A DNA stretch of 64,000 nucleotides, from assembly GCF_030418455.1 (NCBI RefSeq), contig NZ_JAUHPW010000001.1, positions 248,001 to 312,000 of the forward strand. Direction: 5' to 3'. This DNA is from Demequina litoralis. Its GTDB lineage: Bacteria > Actinomycetota > Actinomycetes > Actinomycetales > Demequinaceae. Below are positions 48,056 to 56,190 of the stretch, piece after piece (position 1 is the stretch's first letter; each line of letters opens with the position of its first letter). The notes under the pieces were generated by a model that saw only the letters and a program-made list of their open reading frames with translations, searched no databases and had not been told where the DNA came from. A program made the translations under genes and the position numbers.

Positions 48056-49714
48056 CTATTTCACGACTCGCAGAAGTTCTTCGACGGAAGTCAGACCGTC
48101 GCAGACCTTCGCCCAGCCGTCCTCGATCAGCGTCTCCATGCCCGCGTCTCGAGCCGTCCTGCCGATCTCCGCGGACGACGCCCGCGCCACCGCGAGACGC
48201 TCGAGATCCTCGTTGACCGGCATGATCTCGTGGAGCGCGAGACGCCCCCGGTACCCCGTCTGCGAGCAGCGCGAGCAGCCCGCGGGACGGAACAGCTCCG
48301 GCAGGTGCTGGCCGTCCTCCCACCCGAACCGCTCGAGCTCGTAGCCCGTCGGCGTGTACGCCTCCTTGCAGTGCGAGCACAGGCGTCGGGCGAGTCGCTG
48401 GGCGATCACGCAGTCCACCGCGGATCCCACGAGGAAGGGCTCGATGCCCATCTCGATGAGTCGCGTGATGGCGGACGGCGCGTCGTTGGTGTGCAGCGTC
48501 GAGAGCACGAGGTGACCGGTGAGCGCCGCCTCGATCGCGATCTGCGCGGTCTCGCCGTCACGGATCTCACCGAGGAGCACCACGTCGGGGTCGGAACGCA
48601 GGATCGAGCGCAGCGCGCCGGCGAACGTGAGGCCCGCCTTGACGTTCACCTGGACCTGGTTGATGCCCGGGATCCGGTACTCGACCGGGTCCTCGACGGT
48701 GATGACGTTGATCTCGGGCCGCGACACCTGGTTGAGCGTCGCGTAGAGCGTCGTCGACTTTCCGGAACCCGTCGGGCCGGTCACGAGGATCATGCCGTAC
48801 GGCTTCACGTACGAGGTCTCGTACAGCTCGAGGTTCCGCTCGCGGATGCCCAGGTCCTCGAGGTCCATCGTCGCCGTGGAGTTGTCGAGGATACGCATGA
48901 CGACCTTCTCGCCCCACACCGTGGGCAGCGTCGCGACGCGGAGGTCGATCTTCCTGCCCTGGTGGTTGACGGAGAGGCGGCCGTCCTGCGGCTTGCGGCG
49001 CTCGGCGATGTCGATGTCAGACATGATCTTGATGCGCGAGATCACACCGTTCTGGATCGACTTGGGCGCCGCGTTCATCTCGTGGAGCACGCCGTCGATG
49101 CGGTACCGGACGCGCATGTCCTTCTCGCCCGGCTCGAGGTGGATGTCCGACGCACGGTCCTGGATCGCCTGCGTGATGAGCAGGTTGACGAAGCGCACGA
49201 TGGGCGCGTCGTCCTCGATCACGTCGCCGATCTGCGAGAGGTCGACCTCCTCCTGCTCGTCGAGAGCACCCTGGAGGTCCTTGAGCTCGGCGTCCGAGCG
49301 GCAGTAGCGGTCGATCGCCTGCATGACGTCGTCGTGCGCCGCGACCACGGGGATGACGCTCTTGCGCGTCATCGTCCGGATGTCGTCGACCGCGACCACG
49401 TTGCCCGGGTTCGACATCGCGACCTTGAGGAAGTCGCCGTCGAGCGCGATCGGCAGCGCCGCGTGACGGCGGCACACCGTGTCGGGCACGAGCGAGACGG
49501 CGGCGCGGTCGACCGGGAACTCGGCGAGCTCGACGAACTCCATGCCGACCTGCGAGGCGAGCGCGCGCACCAGCTGACCCTCGGAGATGAAACCCATCTC
49601 GACGAGCGTGCGGCCCAGGGACTGACCCCGTGCCTGCTGCTCGTCGATGCCCTCGGCGAGCATCTCCTCGGTGAGCGCACCATCCTCCAACAGGATGGTC
49701 CCCAGCTGCTTCAT
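48056..49714 (-). CDS. pilB: Type IV pilus extension ATPase PilB
   Basis: PilB powers pilus extension. The 552-residue protein has an N-terminal GspE-N/MshEN domain (about 1-140, LGTILLEDGALTEEMLAEGI), Walker A GPTGSGKST at 313-321, the Asp box ITVEDPVEYRIPGINQVQV, Walker B LLGEIRDGETAQIA, and the four-Cys zinc site CSHC...CSRC near residues 457-495 that is characteristic of PilB. It is the first gene of the pilus operon, with GAGGGGG before the ATG and a -10 box further up. Confidence 0.94.
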   Translation of the reverse strand: MKQLGTILLEDGALTEEMLAEGIDEQQARGQSLGRTLVEMGFISEGQLVRALASQVGMEFVELAEFPVDRAAVSLVPDTVCRRHAALPIALDGDFLKVAMSNPGNVVAVDDIRTMTRKSVIPVVAAHDDVMQAIDRYCRSDAELKDLQGALDEQEEVDLSQIGDVIEDDAPIVRFVNLLITQAIQDRASDIHLEPGEKDMRVRYRIDGVLHEMNAAPKSIQNGVISRIKIMSDIDIAERRKPQDGRLSVNHQGRKIDLRVATLPTVWGEKVVMRILDNSTATMDLEDLGIRERNLELYETSYVKPYGMILVTGPTGSGKSTTLYATLNQVSRPEINVITVEDPVEYRIPGINQVQVNVKAGLTFAGALRSILRSDPDVVLLGEIRDGETAQIAIEAALTGHLVLSTLHTNDAPSAITRLIEMGIEPFLVGSAVDCVIAQRLARRLCSHCKEAYTPTGYELERFGWEDGQHLPELFRPAGCSRCSQTGYRGRLALHEIMPVNEDLERLAVARASSAEIGRTARDAGMETLIEDGWAKVCDGLTSVEELLRVVK

Positions 49715-49750
49715 GTAGGCGCCCCCTCACGCGCTCGATGAACGATCGTG

Positions 49751-49756
49751 AACCTA
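49751..49756 (-). promoter_or_regulatory. Possible -10 box (TAGGTT) of the pilus operon
   Basis: TAGGTT lies about 37 bases before the pilB ATG, giving a leader of about 30 bases with a GAGGGGG ribosome site. The 76-base gap after aroE is AT-richer than most of the window. No good -35 is seen. Confidence 0.4.
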
Positions 49757-49790
49757 CCATCGGCATTGATGGCGCGGGGCTGAAGTGAGA

Positions 49791-50633
49791 CTAATTCAAC
49801 ACATCACGCAGAGAATTTCCCATTTCCGCAATAGGGGCGGTGCGTCCCGTCATGAGTCGTACCTGCTCAGCGGCCTGATGGAGCAGCATCCGCTCACCTC
49901 CGATCGCAATTCCCCCAAAACTAACAAATCGGATACTTAACGGGGTGACAATAGGCTGATAAACGACGTCGAGAAGTGCCGCGCCCTCCCGAATTCCGGA
50001 AAGGGACGATGCGATCCGCTCCCCCGCATCGGCCGGCACGGTGGACACGACGACGTCCGCGAGGGGCATCACGGAGGGGATCTCCTCGAGGGTGACGAAG
50101 CGCGGCGTCACGCCCATCTTGGTGGCGGCGCGCAGCAGCCCGCCGGCGCGCCCACGCGACCGCACGGCCACATACGGCGCCGTCACGCCGAGCGCACCGA
50201 GCGCCGCCATCGCTGAGGTGGCCGTCGCTCCCCCGCCGATGATGAGGCCGGACGATGCGCGGGTCACCCCGGCCTCGCCGAACGCGGCCTGCACGCCCCA
50301 GACGTCGGTGTTGGCGCCCACCAGCTGGCGCGAGCCGCCGATGTCCTGGACCAGCACGGTGTTGACCGCCCCGACCAGCTTCGCCATCGACTCGACGAAG
50401 TCCATGAGCGGGACGGCCTCCACCTTGAGAGGCATCGTCAGCGACAGCCCGGCCCACGCATCGTCCATCCCCTCGAGGAAGGACGCGAGGCCCCCGGACT
50501 CGACGTCGTACGTGTCGTACTCCCAGTCGAGCCCGAGCGCGCGGTACGCCGCCCGGTGCAGCACGGGCGACAGCGAGTGCGCGATCGGGTGCCCGAGCAC
50601 GCCCGCGCGACGCGGGCCGGAGGTCGCCGTCAC
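49791..50633 (-). CDS. aroE: Shikimate dehydrogenase
   Basis: AroE reduces 3-dehydroshikimate to shikimate with NADPH. The 280-residue protein has the substrate motif GHPIAHSLSPVLHRAAY (about 12-28), the catalytic Lys in LSLTMPLKVEA (about 63-73), the Asn-Asp pair region GAVNTVL and GANTDVWG, and the NADP loop IIGGGATATSAMAALGALG (about 125-143). The GTG at 50633 is 1 base after mltG. Its last about 170 bases are clearly AT-richer than the rest of the gene, at the border with the pilus cluster. Confidence 0.94.
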   Translation of the reverse strand: MTATSGPRRAGVLGHPIAHSLSPVLHRAAYRALGLDWEYDTYDVESGGLASFLEGMDDAWAGLSLTMPLKVEAVPLMDFVESMAKLVGAVNTVLVQDIGGSRQLVGANTDVWGVQAAFGEAGVTRASSGLIIGGGATATSAMAALGALGVTAPYVAVRSRGRAGGLLRAATKMGVTPRFVTLEEIPSVMPLADVVVSTVPADAGERIASSLSGIREGAALLDVVYQPIVTPLSIRFVSFGGIAIGGERMLLHQAAEQVRLMTGRTAPIAEMGNSLRDVLN

Positions 50634-50634
50634 G

Positions 50635-51771
50635 TCAGGAGTCGGAGTCGTCGCTCTGGTTGGCGGCGACCCAGTCCTGCAGCTCCTGGACGTTGGCGAG
50701 GTGGTCCGCGTACTCCGACGCGTACTTGGTCTCACCGGTGTCGAGGTTGACGGTCACGAAGAACAGGTAGTCCGTGTCCGCGGGCTTGACGGCCGCCTTG
50801 ATCGACGCCTCGCCGGGACCCGCGATCGGGCCGGGCGGGAGGCCCTGGTACATGTACGTGTTGTACGGCGAGTCGGTGGAGCGCTCGTCGTCCGACGTCC
50901 ACACGCCCTCGGTCTGCGTGAGGTACTTGACCGTCGAGTCGAGCTCGAGCTTCATGTCGATGTCGAGACGGTTGTAGATCACCGACGCGATCTGCGCGCG
51001 ATCCTCGTCGAGCTTCGCCTCGCGCTCGATCAGCGAGGCCACGGTGAGGACCTCCTCGCGATCCTCGACGGCGACGTCGTACTTGTCGAGCACGGTGATG
51101 GTCTGCTGGATCATCTTCGACATCACCTCCTGCGGGGTGACGCCGGGGTTGAACTCGTAGGTCGACGGGAACAGCCAGCCCTCGAGGTTGCCGTTCGCCT
51201 CGTCGGGCAGGCCGAGCGCCTCGGTATTCTCCGCGGCGGCGACGACCTCGTCCTTGGTGGTGCCGGTGAGGTTCGCGATCGACTGGTAGTAGTAGTCGAG
51301 CGACTTGCCCTCGGGGATGGTGATGGAGCGCACGTCGCGGTTCGACGGGTCGAGCAGCGCGGCCAGCGCGTACTCCGCCTTCATCTCCTTGTGCATGAAG
51401 TAGTAGCCGGGCGTGATCGACGCCGAGTCGGGGTTGTCGTTCGCGGCGATGATGAACGACTGCGTCGACGCGACGACGCCCGCGTCGTACAGGGTCGCGG
51501 CGATGTCGGCGCCGGTGGCGCCGCTCTCGATGACCACCTGGACGTTGCCCTGGCCCGGGCCCTCGTAGTCCGCGACCTCGTTGGTCGACGTCTCGAAGCC
51601 CTGGAGGAAGTTCCAGGTCACGGACGCGCCGAGCGCGAACACGACGAGCGCCACCGCGGTCACGACGAGCGTGAGCCGGCGGCGCGCGGCGCGGCGCTTC
51701 TGGCGCTGCAGCCGTCGCAGGTCAAGCGACGTGGTCGTCGTCGCCTCGGCCTCGAAAAGGTCAGTCATCAT
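50635..51771 (-). CDS. mltG: Endolytic transglycosylase MltG (YceG-like)
   Basis: MltG cuts nascent peptidoglycan and so ends glycan strands. The 378-residue protein has a short cytoplasmic N-terminus, one membrane helix (about 33-55), a LysM-like segment, and the YceG catalytic domain with the catalytic Glu249 in VLTVASLIEREAKLDED. YNTYMYQGLPPGPIAGPGEAS near 303-323 is the family substrate-binding signature. The ruvX-mltG-aroE order is the usual actinobacterial one. Tandem ATGs exist at 51771 and 51768; AAGGGG precedes both. Confidence 0.94.
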   Translation of the reverse strand: MMTDLFEAEATTTTSLDLRRLQRQKRRAARRRLTLVVTAVALVVFALGASVTWNFLQGFETSTNEVADYEGPGQGNVQVVIESGATGADIAATLYDAGVVASTQSFIIAANDNPDSASITPGYYFMHKEMKAEYALAALLDPSNRDVRSITIPEGKSLDYYYQSIANLTGTTKDEVVAAAENTEALGLPDEANGNLEGWLFPSTYEFNPGVTPQEVMSKMIQQTITVLDKYDVAVEDREEVLTVASLIEREAKLDEDRAQIASVIYNRLDIDMKLELDSTVKYLTQTEGVWTSDDERSTDSPYNTYMYQGLPPGPIAGPGEASIKAAVKPADTDYLFFVTVNLDTGETKYASEYADHLANVQELQDWVAANQSDDSDS

Positions 51772-52228
51772 TCCCCTTGCGCGGAACCTCGATCGTCACC
51801 GAGTCGAGATTACCGTTCCTGTCAACGTCCAGAGCGTTCTCGAGGATCACCACGGCCGCGGCCTGGTCGATCACCTGCCGCTGCTTCTTGGCATTGCGGC
51901 CCGCGCTGCGCATCGCCTGGGATGCGGTGGCGGTCGAGAAACGCTCGTCGATCAAACGAACCGTGCCGGAGCACAGTTCCGCGAGCCGGGAGGCGAACGC
52001 ACGCGCGTCCTCGGCGCTCGTCCCCTCCTGGCCCGAGAGCTTGCGCGGCAGCCCGACGAACACGGTGATGGCACCGCGCTCCTCGGCGATGGCCGCGATG
52101 GCCGCGGCGTCCCCGTCGCCCCGCTGCACGGTGTCGACGGGGAACGCCATGAGGCCGTCGGGGTCGGACGCGGCCACGCCGATGCGGACCGTGCCGACGT
52201 CGACCCCCAGGCGCGCGCCCCTAGGCAC
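51761..52228 (-). CDS. ruvX: RuvX/YqgF-family putative pre-16S rRNA nuclease
   Basis: A 155-residue RNase H-fold protein of the YqgF family, implicated in maturation of the 16S rRNA 5' end. The first metal Asp is in RLGVDVGTVRIGVAASDPDG (about 6-25), followed by VFVGLPRKLSGQEG and the later acidic residue in LIDERFSTATA. The GTG at 52228 overlaps the alaS stop by 8 bases. The standard alaS-ruvX-mltG linkage supports it. Confidence 0.93.
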   Translation of the reverse strand: MPRGARLGVDVGTVRIGVAASDPDGLMAFPVDTVQRGDGDAAAIAAIAEERGAITVFVGLPRKLSGQEGTSAEDARAFASRLAELCSGTVRLIDERFSTATASQAMRSAGRNAKKQRQVIDQAAAVVILENALDVDRNGNLDSVTIEVPRKGNDD

Positions 52229-54893
52229 GCGCCGCCACGGTGGCGCGCACGGCCTCGAGGGCCGCGCCGATCTGCGCCGGGTCCTGGCCGCCGCCCTGCG
52301 CGAGGTCCGGCTTGCCGCCGCCGCCACCGCCCAGGACGGACGATGCGGCCTTGACGAGGTCGCCGGCGCGCAGGCCCGCGTCGCGCGCGCCCTGGTTCGT
52401 GGCGATCACGATCTGCGGGCGGCCGTTGAAGGCACCGGCGATCGCGACCACGGCGGGCGCGGCGTCGCCGAGGCGGCCGCGCACGTCCGTGACGAGCGTG
52501 CGCAGGTCGTCGCCGTCGGCGGCGTTGGTGGACTCGTGCGTGACGACGCGGACGCCCGCGACGTCGACGGACCTGCCCACGAGCTCGCCGGCAACCTGCT
52601 GCATCGCCTGCTGGCGGTAGCCCGACAGCAGCTTCTCCGTCTCGGCGAGGCGCTCGAGGAGCTTCTCGACGCGGCCCTTGAGCTCGCCCGGCTGCACCTT
52701 GAGCGTGGTGGTGAGCTCGGACACGAGCGCGCGCTCGGCGGCGAGCTTCTGGAACGCCTCGATGCCCACGGTGGCCTCGATGCGGCGCGAGCCCGAGCCG
52801 ACGGACGACTCGCCCGTGAGGGCGACCATGCCGACCTGGCTCGAGTGCTCGACGTGCGTGCCGCCGCACAGCTCGCGCGACCACGGGCCGCCGATCTGGA
52901 TGACGCGCACCGTCTCGTCGTAGGTCTCGCCGAACAGCGCGACGGCGCCCCACTCCTTCGCCTCGGGCAGCGTCATGTACTGCGCGGACACGCCCAGGTC
53001 CTTGCGGATCGCGCGGTTGGTGACCTCCTCGATCTCGGAGCGGGTCTCGGCGGACAGCGCCGAGGGCCACGAGAAGTCGAGGCGCAGGTAGCCGGGCTTG
53101 TTGTACGAGCCGGACTGCAGCGCGTCGGGGCCGAGCACCTCGCGCAGCGCAGCGTGGAGGATGTGCGTGCCCGAGTGCGCCTGGCGGGCGCCGATGCGCC
53201 ACTCGGGGTCGACCTCGGCCGACACGGCGTCGCCCTGGGCGACCTGGCCCTCGACCACGCGCGCGGTGTGCACGATGAGCCCCTTGATGGGGCGCTGCAC
53301 GTCGATGACCTCGAGCGTGCCGTGCGCCGAGCGGATGGTGCCCGAGTCCGCCTCCTGGCCGCCGGATTCCGCGTAGAACGGGGTCTGCGGGAGGATCACC
53401 TCGACGGTCTCGCCCTCGGAGGCGACCGGCACGGTCACGCCGTCCTTGATGAGCGCCGTGATCTCGGTGGCGGTGGTGAGCTCCTCGTACGCACGGAACT
53501 CGGTGGCGCCCTCGTCCTCCTTGATGCCCTGGTAGACGCCGACGTCCGCGTGGCCGCCCTTCTTGGCCTTCGCATCGGCCCGGGCGCGCTCCTTCTGCTC
53601 CTTCATGAGCTCGCGGAACTTCGCCTCGTCGACCTGGACGCCCTGCTCGGCCGCCATCTCGAGCGTGATGTCGATCGGGAAGCCGTACGTGTCGTGGAGC
53701 GTGAAGGCGTCGGCACCGGACAGCGCGGGCGTGCCGGCCTCCTTGGCCTTGCCGACCGCGACGTCGAAGATCGTGGTGCCCTGCGCGAGGGTGCGGCGGA
53801 ACGCGTCCTCCTCGGTGTACGCGACGGCCTCGATCTTCGCGCGGTTGGTCTCGAGCTCGGGGTAGCTGGCCTTCATCGCCTCGAGCGACACGGGCAGCAG
53901 CTCGGGCATGGTGCGCTCGTCGACGCCGAGCAGCTTCATCGCGCGCACCGAGCGCCGGATGAGGCGGCGCAGCACGTAGCCGCGGCCCTCGTTGCCGGGG
54001 GTGACGCCGTCGCCGATGAGCATGAGGGACGAGCGGACGTGGTCCGCGATGACGCGCATGCGGACGTCGTCGGTCGCGTCCGCGCCGTACGTGCGGCCCG
54101 AGAGCTCCTGCGCCTTCGCGATGACGGGGAAGACCTCGTCGATCTCGTACATGTTGGCGACCCCCTGCTTGAGGTACGCCAGGCGCTCCAGGCCCGCGCC
54201 GGTGTCGATCGCCTTCTGGTCGAGCTCGCGGATGAGCGGGTAGTCCTTGCCGGCGCCCTCGCCGCGCAGGAACTGGTCGAACACGAGGTTCCACACCTCG
54301 AGGTAGCGGTCGCCGCCCGGGTCGACGGTGCCGCCCACGGCCTCGGGGCCGAACTCGGGGCCGCGGTCGTAGTGCCACTCGGCGCACGGGCCGGCGGGGC
54401 CGGGCTGCCCGGTGTCCCAGAAGTTCTCCTCGCGCGTCAGCTTGACGATGCGCGACGGGTCGACGCCGACGCTCTTGAGGTGGCTGAACGCGGCCTCGTC
54501 CTCGTTCCAGATGGTCACCCAGAAGCGCTCGGGGTCGAAGCCGAGGTTGCCCTCGGACTCGGGGCCGGTGAGGAACCGGAAGGCGAGGTCGATCGCGCCT
54601 TCCTTGAAGTAGTCGCCGAACGAGAAGTTGCCGAGCATCTGGAAGAACGTGCCGTGGCGGGTGGTCTTGCCGACCTCCTCGATGTCCTTGGTGCGGATGC
54701 ACTTCTGGACCGAGGCGATGCGCGGGTGCGGCGAGGTGTCCGTCCCGATGATGTACGGGATGAACGGCACCATGCCGGCGACCGTGAACAGCAGCGACGG
54801 GTCGGGTGAGACGAGCGAGGCGCTCGGTGCGATGTGGTGGTCGTTCTTCGCGAAGTAGTCCACCCACCGGTTGGCGATCTCAGAGGTCTGCAT
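52221..54893 (-). CDS. alaS: Alanyl-tRNA synthetase
   Basis: AlaS charges tRNA-Ala. The 890-residue protein has the class II catalytic domain (MQTSEIANRWVDYFAKNDHH, RTKDIEEVGKTTRHGTFFQMLGN, later EVWNLVFDQF), the tRNA-recognition domain, the editing domain with zinc motifs HSGTHILH and CGGTHVEHSSQ (about 560-680), and a C-terminal DHHA1/C-Ala domain (LGGGGGGKPDLAQGGG near the end). All expected parts are present. The ATG at 54893 lacks a strong ribosome site. One exact GGACGATGCG copy lies near the 3' end. Confidence 0.97.
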   Translation of the reverse strand: MQTSEIANRWVDYFAKNDHHIAPSASLVSPDPSLLFTVAGMVPFIPYIIGTDTSPHPRIASVQKCIRTKDIEEVGKTTRHGTFFQMLGNFSFGDYFKEGAIDLAFRFLTGPESEGNLGFDPERFWVTIWNEDEAAFSHLKSVGVDPSRIVKLTREENFWDTGQPGPAGPCAEWHYDRGPEFGPEAVGGTVDPGGDRYLEVWNLVFDQFLRGEGAGKDYPLIRELDQKAIDTGAGLERLAYLKQGVANMYEIDEVFPVIAKAQELSGRTYGADATDDVRMRVIADHVRSSLMLIGDGVTPGNEGRGYVLRRLIRRSVRAMKLLGVDERTMPELLPVSLEAMKASYPELETNRAKIEAVAYTEEDAFRRTLAQGTTIFDVAVGKAKEAGTPALSGADAFTLHDTYGFPIDITLEMAAEQGVQVDEAKFRELMKEQKERARADAKAKKGGHADVGVYQGIKEDEGATEFRAYEELTTATEITALIKDGVTVPVASEGETVEVILPQTPFYAESGGQEADSGTIRSAHGTLEVIDVQRPIKGLIVHTARVVEGQVAQGDAVSAEVDPEWRIGARQAHSGTHILHAALREVLGPDALQSGSYNKPGYLRLDFSWPSALSAETRSEIEEVTNRAIRKDLGVSAQYMTLPEAKEWGAVALFGETYDETVRVIQIGGPWSRELCGGTHVEHSSQVGMVALTGESSVGSGSRRIEATVGIEAFQKLAAERALVSELTTTLKVQPGELKGRVEKLLERLAETEKLLSGYRQQAMQQVAGELVGRSVDVAGVRVVTHESTNAADGDDLRTLVTDVRGRLGDAAPAVVAIAGAFNGRPQIVIATNQGARDAGLRAGDLVKAASSVLGGGGGGKPDLAQGGGQDPAQIGAALEAVRATVAARA

Positions 54894-54972
54894 GCTTGGT
54901 TCTAGGTCTTCCTCGTGTTCGGGGGCCGCGCGCATCGTGCACGCACCGCCCACCCTGCCATGGTGCAGAAAA

Positions 54973-55010
54973 GCCGCGGTGCACCACCCCGAGGGGCGGC
55001 GCACCGCGGC
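54973..55010 (-). terminator. Rho-independent terminator after rpsD
   Basis: GCCGCGGTGC (54973-54982) pairs perfectly with GCACCGCGGC (55001-55010), with a CCCC/GGGG pair inside. On the minus strand the stem is followed directly by TTTTCT. It ends the rpsD transcript. Confidence 0.88.
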
Positions 55011-55049
55011 CACTGCGTGTGGGGCCCGTCAGAGCCTCACGGGTGCGCC

Positions 55050-55676
55050 TTAGCGAGCGTAGTACTCGACGACCAGCTGCACGTCGCAGGTCACGGGGAC
55101 CTCGGCGCGCTTCGGGCGGCGGACCAGCGTCGCCGAGAGCTTCTCAAGCGTGACGTTGAGGTACTCGGGCACCTGCGGGAGCACGTCACGGTGCGCGCCG
55201 GCGGCGGCGGCCATGTACGGCTCCAGCGTGACGGCCTTGGGCTTGACCTGGATGGTCTGGCCGGGCTTCACGCGGAACGACGGGCGGTCGACGATCTTGC
55301 CGTCCACGAGGATGTGGCGGTGCAGGACCGACTGACGCGCCTGAAGGATCGTGCGAGCGAAGCCCGCACGAAGCACGAGGGCGTCAAGGCGCATCTCGAG
55401 AAGCTCGACGAAGGCCTCACCGGTCAGACCGGACTCCTTCTTGGCCTCGGCGTAGGTCGAGGTCATCTGCTTCTCGCGAAGGCCGTACTGCGCGCGAAGA
55501 CGCTGCTTCTCGCGCAGGCGGACGGCGTAGTCGCTCTCCTTGCGGCGGGCGGTGCGGCCGTGCTCGCCCGGGGGGTACGGGCGCTTCTCGAAGTGCTTGA
55601 CGGCCTTCGGGGTCAGGGCGATCCCGAGGCTGCGCGACAGGCGGACCTGGCGACGTGCCTTCTGAACAGAGGTCAT
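55050..55676 (-). CDS. rpsD: 30S ribosomal protein S4
   Basis: S4 nucleates 30S assembly by binding the 5' domain of 16S rRNA. The 208-residue protein has the N-terminal arm (RRQVRLSRSLGIALTPKAVKHFEKRPYPPGEHG, the zinc-free C-minus form without the Cys4 site) and the S4 RNA-binding domain around residues 96-160 (MRLDALVLRAGFARTILQARQSVLHRHILVDGKIV). AAGGAAAT precedes the ATG. A TATAGT -10 box and a leader hairpin lie upstream, with a clear terminator downstream, so it is a single-gene transcript. Confidence 0.97.
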   Translation of the reverse strand: MTSVQKARRQVRLSRSLGIALTPKAVKHFEKRPYPPGEHGRTARRKESDYAVRLREKQRLRAQYGLREKQMTSTYAEAKKESGLTGEAFVELLEMRLDALVLRAGFARTILQARQSVLHRHILVDGKIVDRPSFRVKPGQTIQVKPKAVTLEPYMAAAAGAHRDVLPQVPEYLNVTLEKLSATLVRRPKRAEVPVTCDVQLVVEYYAR

Positions 55677-55691
55677 GATTTCCTTCACAGC

Positions 55692-55719
55692 TCTCCGGGC
55701 GCGCGGATGCGTCCGGAGA
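55692..55719 (-). promoter_or_regulatory. Hairpin in the rpsD leader just before the ribosome site
   Basis: TCTCCGG (55692-55698) pairs with CCGGAGA (55713-55719) in the mRNA leader, a few bases before the AAGGAA ribosome site. S4 often binds its own leader RNA; whether this stem serves that purpose is inference. Confidence 0.4.
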
Positions 55720-55780
55720 AATGATCGTTGCTTTGCTGAGTTCGCGGCGACAGCAGCCAACCGTCCGCGAGGGCTCCACA

Positions 55781-55786
55781 ACTATA
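55781..55786 (-). promoter_or_regulatory. rpsD promoter -10 box (TATAGT)
   Basis: TATAGT is near consensus and stands out in GC-rich sequence. Transcription from about 55774 would give a leader of about 98 bases. No TTGACA-like -35 is visible. Confidence 0.6.
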
Positions 55787-55871
55787 CCAGGGCGGCCCCG
55801 GTCCGGCTATGGGGAACACACCGACGGTTTCAGGAGGTCTGCGCCTCCTGCGGGGAAGCCAGCGACGGTCC

Positions 55872-55887
55872 TACGATCGTAGCCATG
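55872..55887 (+). promoter_or_regulatory. Leaderless promoter (-10 TACGAT) inside a 12-base palindrome, DUF4287 gene
   Basis: TACGAT (55872-55877) ends 7 bases before the ATG at 55885. It is part of the perfect palindrome CTACGATCGTAG (55871-55882), which could also be an operator site. Confidence 0.5.
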
Positions 55888-56178
55888 TCCTTCCAGGCGT
55901 ACCTCGACGCGGTCGAGACGAAGACCGGGCTCACGCCGCGCGAGCTGGTGGATCTTGCCGCCGAGCGCGGCTTCGGCCCCGGCACCAAGGCCACGCCCAT
56001 CATCGAGTGGCTCAAGGACGACTACGGCCTGGGCCGCGGGCACGCCATGGCGATGGTCCACGTCATCACCAAGGGCGACCGGATCTCGGACAAGCACGTC
56101 GGCTCGGGCGGCACGCACGCCGACCCGAAGGACCACCTCTGGCTCGACGGCAAGGACTCGCGCCCCGCGGACTGGTGA
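55885..56178 (+). CDS. DUF4287 domain-containing protein
   Basis: A 97-residue soluble protein that starts MSFQAYLDAVETKTGLTPRE, the recognisable DUF4287 beginning, and has the helical region LAAERGFGPGTKATPIIEWLKDDYGLGRGHAMAMVHVI. The family is widespread in Actinobacteria, often fused or linked to DUF5655; its biochemical role is unknown. It stands alone on the plus strand between rpsD and rarA, with a probable leaderless start. Confidence 0.85.
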   Translation: MSFQAYLDAVETKTGLTPRELVDLAAERGFGPGTKATPIIEWLKDDYGLGRGHAMAMVHVITKGDRISDKHVGSGGTHADPKDHLWLDGKDSRPADW

Positions 56179-56190
56179 CCGGCCCGCGCC

